NCBI GenBank assembly: GCA_039105265.1
Contig: JAPFFF010000014.1
Location: 2,790,001-2,854,000 of the forward strand
Direction: 5' to 3'
DNA from: Tritrichomonas musculus
Lineage: Eukaryota > Parabasalia > Tritrichomonadida > Tritrichomonadidae
Length of the DNA stretch: 64,000 nt
Below the pieces are notes generated by a model. It was given only the letters and a program-made list of their open reading frames with translations. It was not told where the DNA came from and did no database searches. The position numbers and the translations under genes are program-made. Each line of letters begins with the position of its first letter. The first letter of the stretch is position 1. Positions 21,768 to 33,400 of this stretch are shown in pieces.

Positions 21768-21825
21768 ACTCTCTGCCCAAAACCGTTTGCCCAAAAAAAA
21801 ATCAAATTGCCCAAATCGACATCCT
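20354..21825. mobile_element. TA-flanked non-coding inverted-repeat element (1.47 kb)
   Basis: The left end begins AGGATGTCGGTTTTGGGCAA and the right end reads, in reverse complement, AGGATGTCGATTTGGGCAAT. Both are bordered by TA (20352-20353 and 21826-21827), the target duplication of Tc1/mariner-type elements. The inside carries many copies of TTGGGCAA/TTGCCCAA, concentrated at 20360-20400, 20625-20765 and 21775-21815, and a 31-T run at 21733-21763. No transposase frame is present, so it is non-autonomous. It borders the right side of the Polinton-like remains and was probably inserted into them. Confidence 0.65.
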
Positions 21826-21827
21826 TA

Positions 21828-22234
21828 TCCTCAAATATTATTTCCGGATATTTTTGTATACCATATTAATATATAATGAATAGTTTTTATTTACTATTAT
21901 AAATAAGATAAATAGAGAATTTAAATTGCCTTCTGAAAAAGTTTTATTGGCAAAAATCATTACTCTTTTATCTCTTAAAGATGACAAAAAATGGAGTAAA
22001 ATTTTAAAGAATAATCTTTTTATAGTGATGAAAAAATTAGATAGATAATGAGAAAATGGAATAGAAATCAATAAAAAAAAAAAAAATTTTTTTTATAAAT
22101 TCAGAAACATCATCATAAAAATTTTGAAGGTATGCTCTTTAAACGTATTTATAAAAAATTCGTTTTTTCATTAAATTTTTATAAAAAAAATTCAATCAAC
22201 TTATATAAAAAGTGTGGAATCAAAAAATTAATAA
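21828..22234. other. Intergenic region upstream of the multi-TM gene
   Basis: AT-rich with no gene. TATAAAAAGTGTGG at about 22205-22217 lies roughly 20 bases before the next start codon. It contains AAAAAGTGTGG, which recurs in the window. Confidence 0.5.
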
Positions 22235-23479
22235 ATGGTAGATCTTCCTCCTTCGATCGATGAACTGAACGAATATGGAAAATTTTCCTATCTGAATGAA
22301 ATGCATACAATGGCCTCCAAAATGGCTCAATGTTTTACGGATAACGCCACATTATCCAAACTATTAAAGCTAGCTGTCGATTGTATAGAAGATGAAAGAG
22401 GGAGCATGCGGGAACTTTTTAAAGATACATATCAGCGGCCTCAATCTAAAAAAGCAGTTGCGTTAGTTCTTCGATGTTCAGAATTATATCTTGACTTAGG
22501 GTATTGGTTTCAATTAACGCATGCAGATTTAAGATTAAAAGAGAAAGGAGAAAGTGATGAGGTTATTGAATCAGTTAAAACATGTTTTCGCGATACAAAT
22601 TTAACAGATCGATACTCAATTTCTTCACCAATTATTGAACTTACATTAACAAGACTCGAAATGATGACTTTTTTCGAGACACGCCAAAAAGAATCATACA
22701 AATTTATTTCAGTAATGCCAGATGATCCTTTATCTAATTTTGTCGTGAAAACACCAGATCCACCTGATGAAGCCGAACTTATGAATAATAGTAAAATTCC
22801 AGACGATGAATTACACCCATCATCTCTTTTAATTAATGACGAAGAATATCTTGAAAAACGAGAAACATACGTATGGTCAGTTTATCGAAGTTTCAGGCCA
22901 TTAGGATCTCTTTTTTGCCTTCTTTGGTATATTATTTTTTCAGCTATGTCTATTCAAGCAATTACGGTTGAATATAGGCCTTTCCCTGCCGTATCCATTA
23001 TGAGTGCTGGCCTAGGCCTTGCCTTGCTTTGTGCTGAAATAGCATCTCTTCGTGTTTGCCTTATCGCCTGTTTCAAACCTAAATCTTCAATCAATTGTAT
23101 TTATCCAGGGATAGACCTTTACTACATTCAGTATTTTGCATCATGTATTGGATCACTCGCTATCGTGATTGCTCTCATTATTGATAAAAAATCTGTACAA
23201 ATGGGTGTAAATGTTATGGCAATACAGATGCTAATTAGTGTTATTGTTCCTTTCTTCTTCTGGCCTTGTTTTTTTAGTAAAATAAAAAGGGTTGAGAGGA
23301 AATTTAAATGGGTGAGAGCTGGCTTCTTTACCTCTTGTTGGTGGATGGTAGTGAAAATTGTTTTTTGTATAATTTTTACCCCTGGTATTCATGGTGTACA
23401 AGTTTTAATAGCTTCTGCTCTCAGAAATAAGCCTAGCACAACATTAAGTGCTGAACAACAAGAAATTGATGATGTTTGA
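22235..23479 (+). CDS. Multi-TM protein, unknown function
   Basis: A 414-residue protein. Residues 1-210 are soluble and mostly helical. From about 220 to 395 there are around five hydrophobic segments (about 222-240, 252-278, 292-313, 322-345 and 358-392) with Cys- and Phe-rich helices. The short tail is polar and ends EIDDV. No signal peptide. No catalytic or transporter signature was recognised, so no function is given. An integral membrane protein with a large cytosolic N-terminal domain is what can be seen. Intact frame and host-like codon use support a real gene. It stands alone after the mobile-element cluster, with its start 407 bp past the TA element. Confidence 0.75.
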   Translation: MVDLPPSIDELNEYGKFSYLNEMHTMASKMAQCFTDNATLSKLLKLAVDCIEDERGSMRELFKDTYQRPQSKKAVALVLRCSELYLDLGYWFQLTHADLRLKEKGESDEVIESVKTCFRDTNLTDRYSISSPIIELTLTRLEMMTFFETRQKESYKFISVMPDDPLSNFVVKTPDPPDEAELMNNSKIPDDELHPSSLLINDEEYLEKRETYVWSVYRSFRPLGSLFCLLWYIIFSAMSIQAITVEYRPFPAVSIMSAGLGLALLCAEIASLRVCLIACFKPKSSINCIYPGIDLYYIQYFASCIGSLAIVIALIIDKKSVQMGVNVMAIQMLISVIVPFFFWPCFFSKIKRVERKFKWVRAGFFTSCWWMVVKIVFCIIFTPGIHGVQVLIASALRNKPSTTLSAEQQEIDDV

Positions 23480-24029
23480 AATAAATAAATTAATTATGTT
23501 ATTTATCATTTGATAAATATATTTTTTTATATTTATTTGTTCATTACCTAAAGTTATTAGATTGATTATAATGAAAGATGATTGATGTTCATTATCAACA
23601 AAAATCAAAATTTTGAAGAGATTTGAAATGATTAATTAAATTAGAAATTGGATATTTATTTAAATTTTTACTAGTTTTCATTCAATTTGTTGAAGATTTT
23701 ATAAACATTGGAATAGTAATTGAAGTCGCCAGTATTATGATTTACATATCTTATTAGCACATTCAGTAAATAATGAAATTCTATATTTTATATTGGAATA
23801 AATGTACTATTCTTGAAGTAATTCTTTAATCATAGTTATGCAATATCTAATTTTGAAATCGAAAATAAAAATTGCATAATTATAAATTAATTAAATTTTT
23901 AAATATAAATATATTAAAAAAAACAAAATTTTCTAATTAATGATGGAGATAAATACAAATTAATTTGATCAAATATCAAAAATGATATCACTCTTTTGTC
24001 AGAATTAATAATATAAATATCATTCTAGA
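23480..24029. other. Intergenic region
   Basis: AT-rich with no gene or clear repeats. It ends with the initiator-like motif of the E1 gene. Confidence 0.6.
24020..24025 (+). promoter_or_regulatory. Initiator-like motif TCATTC
   Basis: Fits the parabasalid initiator TCA-Py-(A/T), whose A is the transcription start in Trichomonas. It sits 8 bases (A to A) before the E1 ATG, within the usual very short 5' leader. Because T/A-rich matches are common here, position is the main support. Confidence 0.45.
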
Positions 24030-27000
24030 ATGTCGACAGAGCCTAGTATTAATGATAGTCGTTATAATCGTCAAATATATCTCCTTGGTGTTGATGGAAT
24101 GAAGAAAATTGCTTCATCTTCAGTTTTAATCTCAGGTCTTGGTGGACTTGGTGTTGAAATCGCTAAAAACATTATTCTCGCAGGCATCAAAAGTGTTACA
24201 ATTCATGATACAAGGAATTGCCAATGCTCTGATTTAGCATCAAATTTTTATCTTAAAGAATCAGATTTTGGAAAGAATCGAGCTTCATGCTGCTATGAAA
24301 AACTTAAAAATTTGAATAGTTCTGTTACAGTAACATGCATGACAGATGAGTTAACAAATGATTTTCTCAGTCATTACAATTTTGTTGTTATAACCGATTA
24401 TTATCCTGATTCAGAAATTAGGCGTATTTCATCTTTTTGTCATGAAAATAACATAAAATTAATTTTTGCAGAAACATCTGGCGTTTTTGCTTATTTATTT
24501 AATGATTTCGGGCATAACTTTTGTACTACAGATATTGATGGTGAGCCAACACAACGCTTTCTAATTTCATACATTGAAAACGGCGTTAATCCAGCTGTTT
24601 TCATTGATGAAAACGAAGTATTTGAAATTGGTGATACCGATTCAATTATATTTGATGGTGTTAACGGAATGACTGAAATCAATGGGAAAGAGTTTGAGGT
24701 TGAAGTTATAACAAAATACAATCTTCGCATCAAATGCGATACCACTAATTATGGAAAATATGATACCAGACAATGTGGATATGCAACAAAAGTTAAAAAG
24801 TCATTGAAAATAGATTTTCTTCAATTTTCAGATGCGATAAAAAACACTGATTGTAAAGCAGATATGACCTTTGACTTCTGCACCTTTGGAAGAGATCGAC
24901 AAATAATCTTAGCTTTTCAAGCATACCATCAACTGCTAGATAAAAATCCTCAAGATCCAAAAGTTAATGGCAATGACCTCATTGCTAAAGCAAAAGAAAT
25001 TAATAGTTCACTTAATATTGTTGATGAAATTGATGAACCACTATTAAAAGAATTTGCAAGAGAATCGTCATGGATCATTTCACCAACATGTGCAACTTTA
25101 GGTGGCATTGTTGGACATGAAATATTGATTGGCGTCATGGGAAAATTTACTCCAGTTAATCAGTTTTTAGCCATTGGCTCAATTGAAAGTATATCATCAA
25201 ATAGCGAAGATTTGCACTTCACCGAGAACAATGATAGATATGATCCATATCGTGCTATCTTTGGTGATAAGCATCAAGAAAAAATGATGTCTCTCAAGTA
25301 TTTCCTTGTTGGTGCAGGAGCACTTGGCTGCGAACAGATCAAAAACATGGCATTAATGGGCATTGGTAATAAGAATAACAAAGGGATGATAACAATTGCA
25401 GATATGGATACAATAGAGAAATCAAATTTAAACAGACAATTTCTTTTCACAGAAGATGATGTTAATAATCATGAGCATAAAAGTGTGGCTGCCGCAAAAG
25501 CTGCGAAAGAAATCAATCCACAAATCACCATCGTTTCCAAAAAAGAACCACTTTGCGAAGAAACTACTGCCACTTACAATGACTTTTTTTACACTAATCT
25601 TGACGGAGTTTGTGATGCTCTTGATAACTTCCAGGCGCGCAGATATAGCAGTGACATGTGCTTATTATATAAGAAACCTTTAATTGATACAGGTACTGAA
25701 GGTGCCAAAGCACACTTATACACAGTTGTTCCTAACCTAACCCAAGGTTTAGAAGCACCACAAAATGAACAAACAACACCATCAATTCCAGCATGTACTC
25801 TTCACAACTTCCCAACAAGAATTCAACATTGCTGTGCATGGGCAACCGACAAATTTTACGGTTTATTCGATAAACAGCCTACATTTGTCAAAGACATTTT
25901 AAAGCCAGAAGCAGGAAAGGAAGACTTTTTGAAGATTATTCAAAATATGAGAAGAAGTGATCTTTTGAAGTGGAAAGAAGTAAAGAAATCAATTTTAGAT
26001 TTATTAAAGGATGGAAAATGCGAAACATTTGAAGACTGTGTCAGGTGGGCCCGTAATCTTTTTGAAGATCTTTTCAATTTCAGAATTAGAGATATTCAAC
26101 ATCAGTATCCTAAAGATTTTAAAGCAGAAGGAGTTGATTTTTGGGTTGGCGATAAAATTTTCCCTGATATACAGTTATATGATCCAAAGAATCATTATCA
26201 TGCCGAATTTATAACATCAACTTCTTTGATAAGAGCTCGTATTTGCAATATCAATACCGAAAATATAAACAAGGAAAATGCTGCAGAAATTGCAGCGAAA
26301 TTCGAAGTTCCTGAATGGAAGTCTTCTTTAGATATAATAAGTTCAAAAGACGATGGAAACGAGCAGTTCGCTTTATTCGATGATGATAATGATCAAACAA
26401 TGGATGAATTTGCTTCCCTTCTTAGCGCCAATAATAAATTAGAGATCAAACCAGAAGCTTTCGATAAAGATGGCGATGAAAACGGCCATGTTGATTTTGT
26501 CGATTCTGCTTCCAATATTCGAGCTTTAAATTATCACATAACAACTGCAAGTAAACTAGATATTAAACGTATCGCCGGTCATCTTATTCCAGCAATTTCT
26601 ACAACAACAGCAATGATATGTGGTCTTGCTGCATTTGAAATGTACAAACTTCATTGCCCAGAAGAGAAAAAAATTGATTGCTATCGTGGATGTAATATTA
26701 ACTTGGCTGCAAAATATTTCATGTTTACAGAACCTTTGCATTATGAAGAAAATATTTGTGAATCAAACGGCCTCAAATTTTCTATATGGACGACATGGGA
26801 AATAGTTGGATTCATAACATTGAGACAACTTGTTGATTCTATCATAAAAGATTATAAACTCATTCCAAAACAAATTGAATTCAGAAAAAAGCCTTTATAC
26901 GAATATTCAAAAGTGGACGATGAAAGGATGGATAAACAAATGAAAGACATTTTGGAGAGAGAATATGGAATTACTAACAAATCTAGAAAATTCATGATCC

Positions 27001-27089
27001 CAATGACTGTAATATGCAAAGATTTAAGTGGAAATGATGTGAATCAGGAATTACCCAAATTTGTTCTTGTTTTAAAATTGAAAAAGTGA
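24030..27089 (+). CDS. UBA1: Ubiquitin-activating enzyme E1
   Basis: A 1019-residue protein, the usual length of UBA1. The inactive adenylation half begins at about 12 with RYNRQIYLLG and has GLGGLGVEIAKN near 36. The active adenylation half has VGAGALGCEQIKN near 427, DMDTIEKSNLNRQFLF, and DALDNFQAR. The catalytic cysteine is C589 in SIPACTLHNFPTRIQH, matching the SIPICTLKNFPNAIEH segment of human UBA1. Residues from about 920 form the ubiquitin-fold domain that docks E2s. The enzyme activates ubiquitin with ATP and passes it to E2 enzymes, in cytosol and nucleus. A SUMO or NEDD8 E1 is ruled out by the single-chain length with both halves present; UBA6 or UBA7 kinds are not separable by eye. 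The frame is intact and without introns. Confidence 0.96.
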   Translation: MSTEPSINDSRYNRQIYLLGVDGMKKIASSSVLISGLGGLGVEIAKNIILAGIKSVTIHDTRNCQCSDLASNFYLKESDFGKNRASCCYEKLKNLNSSVTVTCMTDELTNDFLSHYNFVVITDYYPDSEIRRISSFCHENNIKLIFAETSGVFAYLFNDFGHNFCTTDIDGEPTQRFLISYIENGVNPAVFIDENEVFEIGDTDSIIFDGVNGMTEINGKEFEVEVITKYNLRIKCDTTNYGKYDTRQCGYATKVKKSLKIDFLQFSDAIKNTDCKADMTFDFCTFGRDRQIILAFQAYHQLLDKNPQDPKVNGNDLIAKAKEINSSLNIVDEIDEPLLKEFARESSWIISPTCATLGGIVGHEILIGVMGKFTPVNQFLAIGSIESISSNSEDLHFTENNDRYDPYRAIFGDKHQEKMMSLKYFLVGAGALGCEQIKNMALMGIGNKNNKGMITIADMDTIEKSNLNRQFLFTEDDVNNHEHKSVAAAKAAKEINPQITIVSKKEPLCEETTATYNDFFYTNLDGVCDALDNFQARRYSSDMCLLYKKPLIDTGTEGAKAHLYTVVPNLTQGLEAPQNEQTTPSIPACTLHNFPTRIQHCCAWATDKFYGLFDKQPTFVKDILKPEAGKEDFLKIIQNMRRSDLLKWKEVKKSILDLLKDGKCETFEDCVRWARNLFEDLFNFRIRDIQHQYPKDFKAEGVDFWVGDKIFPDIQLYDPKNHYHAEFITSTSLIRARICNINTENINKENAAEIAAKFEVPEWKSSLDIISSKDDGNEQFALFDDDNDQTMDEFASLLSANNKLEIKPEAFDKDGDENGHVDFVDSASNIRALNYHITTASKLDIKRIAGHLIPAISTTTAMICGLAAFEMYKLHCPEEKKIDCYRGCNINLAAKYFMFTEPLHYEENICESNGLKFSIWTTWEIVGFITLRQLVDSIIKDYKLIPKQIEFRKKPLYEYSKVDDERMDKQMKDILEREYGITNKSRKFMIPMTVICKDLSGNDVNQELPKFVLVLKLKK

Positions 27090-27553
27090 AATAATGCTTT
27101 ATTAAAACGTATACTTGCTATTTTCCGATTCTCGAGATTGATTTCAGATATTTCAATTTATCTTTTTGATACATTTCTGATTAAAATGCATGTATTTTCT
27201 GATTTTAATCCTAAAACAAACATCAATACATTATATTATTTATTTTTAAATATTTCAAAATCAGAAATGCTAATCATAAAAAAGATAAATATGTTTGAGA
27301 TCTTGAGATCTCGTGATACATTACTTATTTTTTTTTTATCCGAATATTGTAAACGCTGTTTAATCTATTATGATAATTCATTAATTGTATTTTATAATGT
27401 AAATTTTGCTATTTGATTAATAGGATAGAAAAAAGTAGAAAAAAAAAAAAAATAAAAATGTAACGATGAGAAGTTGTACATAATATAAATATATTTAATA
27501 TGAAAAATAATAACATAAAAACAATTTATTAAATATCTATAAAATTTGGCTAT
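27090..27553. other. Convergent intergenic region
   Basis: Lies between the 3' ends of the E1 and MINDY genes. A 92-codon frame at 27138-27416 has biased AT-only composition and no recognisable motif, and is not called. No repeats beyond A runs. Confidence 0.55.
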
Positions 27554-28402
27554 TCAATATATTGTGCATTCATTGCTTTTAGCAACCTTTTTGTGCTTAG
27601 ATGGAACCTTTTGTTTTGATGCACTTATAACTTTCATTTGCTTTTCCTTTGTTTTTTCTTTTGATTGCTTTGCTTCTGTCCAAGGTTTGCAATATGTTAG
27701 GTTGAAATTTTGATCAAAATATTGAAATTCACCATTTGATGATGGTAGTGAATGCCAAACACAATTTTTTGCCGCTAGTTGACTATATGTAATTAAGCTA
27801 TAAACAGTATTCAGATGTTTGTAGATGCATGCAAAGTGCGAATTTCTGAAAAATATCTGAACTTCACCTTCCTGTATCTTTGATTCTATTTCTTTAATTC
27901 CTTCTGATGTTAATTGTTTATTTAATTTTGAGTACCAAGAGCTAAGAACTTTTAGTTCATCTGAAGATTTGCTTGATGATTGTAATTCAATAATTTTCAT
28001 TATCATTGAATCATAAGTGTACTTTTTAATAATATTGTAATTTTTATGTTTTTTCGATGGAACCATTGCATGAACCATCTTAATATCAAGTTTGCTAAGA
28101 AAATCTGGATAATCTTCAAATTCAGTACAAGATTTAAATGAAGGATTAACATAGTAACCATGAAGAAGTTTTTCTAAATCATATGCATCTATATCACAAT
28201 TTTGAATCGTAGAAATTATTGAAGATGATGAATAAACACCACATTCAATTGAGATCTTTCCTTTTAATACAAGTGAATTGAAAATTGCAATGAGCATACA
28301 TGGTCCATCACGTTGTTGAAGAAGAATATTGACTTTTTTTTTTAGTGGGGGAAAATAGATGGTCTTTGTTTGAAAAGTAAAAGATCTTTTCTTTCCCTCC
28401 AT
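27554..28402 (-). CDS. MINDY-family (DUF544) deubiquitinase with CaaX-like tail
   Basis: A 282-residue protein. QQRDGPCMLIAIFNSLVLKG at 29-48 matches the QNENGPCPLLAI active-site segment of MINDY-1/2: C35 is the nucleophile and Q29, six residues before it, the oxyanion glutamine. H189 in FFRNSHFACIYK matches the catalytic histidine region (FFRNNHFSTM), and the following YSLITYSQLA...VWHSL follows the family pattern. MINDY enzymes cut long K48-linked ubiquitin chains. After the catalytic domain (to about 240) comes a Lys-rich tail ending CTIY. The cysteine four from the end preceded by basic residues looks like a CaaX-type prenylation site, though Tyr is an unusual last residue. No ubiquitin-interacting helix is obvious. 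It converges on the E1 gene. Confidence 0.88.
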   Translation of the reverse strand: MEGKKRSFTFQTKTIYFPPLKKKVNILLQQRDGPCMLIAIFNSLVLKGKISIECGVYSSSSIISTIQNCDIDAYDLEKLLHGYYVNPSFKSCTEFEDYPDFLSKLDIKMVHAMVPSKKHKNYNIIKKYTYDSMIMKIIELQSSSKSSDELKVLSSWYSKLNKQLTSEGIKEIESKIQEGEVQIFFRNSHFACIYKHLNTVYSLITYSQLAAKNCVWHSLPSSNGEFQYFDQNFNLTYCKPWTEAKQSKEKTKEKQMKVISASKQKVPSKHKKVAKSNECTIY

Positions 28403-30129
28403 TAATAAATGAGGTGAATCAAAGTTTGATTTTATAGAAAAAATTCATTGAAAATTGAAAATATTGATTTTTCTTTGAACATTCAATTTTCAAAAAAAAA
28501 AATTGTTTATATCTACTCAAAAACTCACTAACATCGGCCGTATTAAATTTTCAATAGTTTATTATTGATATAATTTGAGAAGAATTATTAACGGTTTGTT
28601 TTAATTTATATTGAAAATGTTATATTTTAAAGAATTAAAAAATTACAAAAAATTCGCAAAATAGTTTCCATATGTTTACTTGAAATGAATTATTAAAGAA
28701 TTATTAAGAAATAAGCACTTTAATGTATTCAGATAACTCAGAAAAATTCAATTACATTGAAAATCTTTCTCCTCCTTGGCCCTATAGATAGTGTCAACCT
28801 ACATTTTTCTCTCAGTAAGCCTTAAGACCCTTGAAATCACATCTATATGAAGCTTGTACCTAGGGCAAATGTGAGTACCCAAAAAAACTTCTAAGTACCT
28901 TGGATTTGCCTTTATAATAATTTTACTCAAATTTAACCCTGCTTGCTAGCAGAGTCTAAATCTTAATTGCTTATTTGGTTTAAACATATGGACTTTCAAG
29001 ATCCTTTGTTTTTTATTTTTATTTCCGATTTTCATTTTTAGAATATAGCAATTATAGGGGAACTCTCCCAATTTTTTTTTTGTACATGCATCAAGTATCT
29101 CTTTCGAAATCAATTTACAGCATTTACATTCGCTTTATACCAATATTTTGTTTCAAATTATATTTATTATCCTCAAAATTTAATCTTATCAATTGTAACG
29201 CTTTTACGATTTATTTTACGCATTTCATAATCGAGTTAAACCCATAGTTGGTTGAATGAAGTAAACACAGAGACAAAATGTCAATTTAAAAAGTTTGATT
29301 CATTCAATTAGTCATATAAAAAGTTTAAACGTTTTTTTTAATATATTTTTTGGTTATAGATTTATCATGATAGAATAGATCAAAAATTAATATTCTTTGC
29401 AAATATTTTCATAAAAACTAGAAATCTGAAAAAATAAATTTTAACATTTTCAATATGGGCATAACCTCAATTATTTTTCATTTTTCACCTATTTTAGAAA
29501 TAGAATAATAAGCATGAGTTGTCACAGAAACCAAGAAATATATTTAACTTTCATTGTTTCTCAACAAAATTTTCATTTTGATTGATTCTTTGATGATGAA
29601 ACTTTTTGACTGAAATTTTTATTTAAAATTAAAACGAATAATACGAATTGTAAAACTTTTAAAAGTTATATCACACTTTGCACACAATACTCTAATGCCT
29701 TTTTCTTTGTTTATTTTGAATATTTTATTATTTTTAAACCAATATATAAGGAAATTTGAAAAATTTTTTTAATTGATCTTTAAGATTTTATATGCATTGC
29801 TAGGTGTTTTGCTAAATCTGAACATGGACTATAACCGAAATTTCAAGTTTTTGGAAATTTTAAATATCTTTAATTATTTGATATTATTTCATCTACATTC
29901 AACAAGAAAAGAAAAGTTAAATAAATATGTATCATATAATATTATATGGTTCTTCTTCAAGCTGAATTATAATTTATTGCTCATTCTTTAAGGTCTTATG
30001 TCCAATTCAATACTCAGAATTCAATGAGATTTCTCAAATATTTTCGATCTTTTTTGGAGTAAAAAAAGTTGAAAAATCAATTATATTTTTGAGGAAATAA
30101 AATGCTTATTATTCATAGATTGATGATAT
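28403..30129. other. AT-rich region, no gene
   Basis: No intact gene. A stretch near 28770-28990 is less AT-rich and, on the minus strand, reads as protein-like sequence with stops, but no family could be named. The short frame at 29773-29991 is not convincing. Confidence 0.5.
28407..28412 (-). promoter_or_regulatory. Initiator-like motif TCATTT
   Basis: Read on the minus strand, TCATTT lies a few bases upstream of the MINDY ATG and fits TCA-Py-(A/T). Support is by position only. Confidence 0.4.
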
Positions 30130-30199
30130 CAGGGATGGCTTCCGAGATCAGTTTTTACCGTTTACCGGAATGCTACTGGTAAGCAGTAAATACTGCACC
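30130..30199 (+). repeat. Fragment homologous to the end of the 49.9-51.1 kb element
   Basis: From CAGGGATGG onward about 70 bp match, with a few changes and in reverse orientation, the right end of the element at 49913-51148 (TTTTTACCGTTTACCGGAAT, CTGGTAAGCAGTAAATACTG). After about 30199 the similarity is lost. At 33988-33992 the flank of the nested elements ends CCCTG, so 30130-33992 may be one old CAGGG-ended element that later received the nested insertions. Confidence 0.7.
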
Positions 30200-30418
30200 A
30201 TGACCTTATTTCGCTTATTTCAGCATGCACTATTGAAGTACAATTAAAAATATAAAATTCCAAATTTTAATCAAAAATGTAAAAAAAAAGTATGGAAATT
30301 TTATTATAAAATATCGGAGAATATCGAACCGTAACCGTCCGATAGTGACCAAATATCGGCGGTTTTGCTTAACGTATTTATTGATAATTATTGGTTATCG
30401 AACAAATTTTTATCGATA

Positions 30419-33400
30419 TAGGTGGGCTCGAACTTGATCTCCTAAAAAGTCGTAAATAGGACTTAAAGTCTAAAAAGTTTATCTCAAAAAATCTTTAATT
30501 TGATTTAAAGTCTAAAAAGTTTATAGTTGGTGGAAAAAACTGCGTTTTGAGGACAAAACTATGTTTTCTCGATGAATATTCAATATTTTTTAATAAAAGT
30601 TATATATAATCACATTTCATATTAATACAAATCTATATACAGGTTTTTATCAATTTTATTGAACTTAAACTTTGATAATATTATAATAAAAATTATTTTA
30701 TAACATCAACATTTTTTTAATATTTCCTAATTTTTAAATTATCGCTTGGATATACTATAAAATGGATAAAATATTTTTTAACAAATGTTGTTCAGTAAGG
30801 AAAAAAAATCGATTTTTAAAAGATTTTTTAATATTCACTTCACCACTATAATTCTTTTTATATCACATTTCAGTTTTTATATAGGAAAATGGCTTTTTAA
30901 AAACGCATTTTCATTTCATTAAAACATATTATTGTTTAATGATATCCTGCTAATACTTTATTGATAAAATAAAATTACTGAAAAGTTATTTTTTTTTAGA
31001 ATTTTAGTTGAAAATGAATTTTTTTTTCTTTTCAAATGCTAAGTGAAACAAAAAACCATTTTCCTCGATATATCTAAATGATTATCATTATTAAAAAAAT
31101 AGATATTATATATCATTCTATTAAAATAATAAATAGAATGTTAAAATTATTATATCTTTAATAACCATCAAGTTATTCATGCTAAAAAATACTTTCAAAA
31201 AAATTTGAAAAAACTAATTTTTCATTAGGAAAAAAATAGTAAATTGCATTTTTTGAAGTGAAAATATTTATAATATCAAAAGTAACATGTATATTATAAA
31301 TATTATAATCAAATATTGATTATGTCTAAAAATATTAGTGTTTTTTGAATATAAATTAAAACCAAGTTTTGTAAGAATTTTTAAAAAGAAATATTTAATA
31401 ACTTTAATATTTAGGATAACATTTCATGTCAATAATAAATATATATAGATAAATTTATACGATGACACTTGTTCCGCGAGAAAAGCACACAAAATAAATT
31501 TTTAATCATCTTCCCAAAAAAGACAAATATAATATATTATTGAATGATAATATCATATTCATATTTATATTTGAATATTATTCATTTCTACAAAAAATTA
31601 GATCAATTTAATTCTTTGATAGAAAAAAATAAAGTAGATTAATTTTGATTCTTCATCTTTTCAACCAAGTGACCTATAAATGATTTGCCAGATTTGACTG
31701 TGTAAAAACATATAGATACCAATATTATATATATTTTATAATTGTTATACGAAAATTCCATACACATTATGTATAATCAATGATATTTTTAACTAAAGTT
31801 GCAATTTAATTTCTAACATGAGGAAGTAATTTACAGAGAATTTATTATTAAAATCTGATAATATATAATATATAGATATATATTATATTAGTAGTAAATT
31901 TGGTTGATAAATCTATCATAGTGAAATTTAAGTTGATAAAAAAAGTAATAAAAAAAAATATTAAAAACAATTTATCTTATTATCAAAGGACTTTTTCAGT
32001 AATTTTATTTTATCAATAAAGTATTAGCAGGATATCATTAAACAATAATATGTTTTAATGAAATGAAAATGCGTTTTTAAAAAGCCATTTTCCTATATAA
32101 AAACTGAAATGTGATATAAAAAGAATTATAGTGGTGAAGTGAATATTAAAAAATCTTTTAAAAATCGATTTTTTTTCCTTACTGAACAACATTTGTTAAA
32201 AAATATTTTATCCATTTTATAGTATATCCAAGCGATAATTTAAAAATTAGGAAATATTAAAAAAATGTTGATGTTATAAAATAATTTTTATTATAATATT
32301 ATCAAAGTTTAAGTTCAATAAAATTGATAAAAACCTGTATATAGATTTGTATTAATATGAAATGTGATTATATATAACTTTTATTAAAAAATATTGAATA
32401 TTCATCGAGAAAACATAGTTTTGTCCTCAAAACGCAGTTTTTTCCACCAACTATATCTCAAAAAATCTTTAATTTAATTTTAAGTCTAAAAAGTTTATCT
32501 CAAAAAATCATTAAATTGAATTAAAGTCTAAAATATTTCATCTAATTCGTCATTAAAATATTCTATTCCCTCAAAAGTTTATCTCAAAAAGTCTCTCAAT
32601 TTATAACTAACTAGAAAAACATTTATACTAAAAAATCAAATTATTATGGCTATGTCTCGAACTTTTTTGATCAAAAAATCTTTAAAATAACCTTTTAAGT
32701 GGTACTTATTATTACAATTAATCGTAATAGATAGAATAAAAAAACTTTAAAATATACAATTGAATTGCTTTCTTTTATTATTATTGTTCATTCAATCTAA
32801 AATACATGTATATCATATTTATTATTTAGAAATGGAATTGATTCATAGTAATGTTGAATAATATAATTATTATATTTTTGTAGAAGAATTATATTTTATT
32901 TTTAATACGTAAATTCCATAGAATAATCTTATGTTAAAGCATATATTCTATAGATGGTATGAATTTCTTTATTTCTTTATAATCTTCTATAGACAGAAAG
33001 CTTCATTGGCCTACCGTAAAAGTGCCAAAAAGCTTGATTTCTTAATTATTAATCAATTAATATCTTGATATAAAAAATATTTTTGTTTAAAATAATAGAT
33101 TAATTAATTTTAAATAACTATTTTAGATATTATATTTATTTATCAAATTAAATATTTATATATAAAAGATTATAATTAAAAAATGTAAAATGAATATTCA
33201 TTTCACATTGATAGCTCACCCTTTTTTAGAGCAATGAAAAGTTTATTTTATAATAATGTATCGAATTCACTTTATATAAAACTTGAAATTTTTAGATCAA
33301 TCTTTTTGAAAAAAAAAAAAGTATGTGAAGCTATTTTTATTTACAAATTATATGATTTTTAATAAGAAAAGTTTAAAAATAAATATAGAAACTATTACTA

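Noticed and set aside
27138-27416. 92-codon frame after the E1 gene
   Set aside because: AT-driven composition, no motif, lies in a convergent gap.
24030-28402. Functional cluster linking E1, MINDY and the RING ligase
   Set aside because: The genes are separated by kilobases, point in different directions and are interrupted by mobile DNA; a protist genome gives no reason to read this as an operon, so proximity is treated as chance.
28770-28990. Possible reverse-transcriptase remnant on the minus strand
   Set aside because: Reads as protein-like with stops but lacks any recognisable catalytic motif; no family can be supported.
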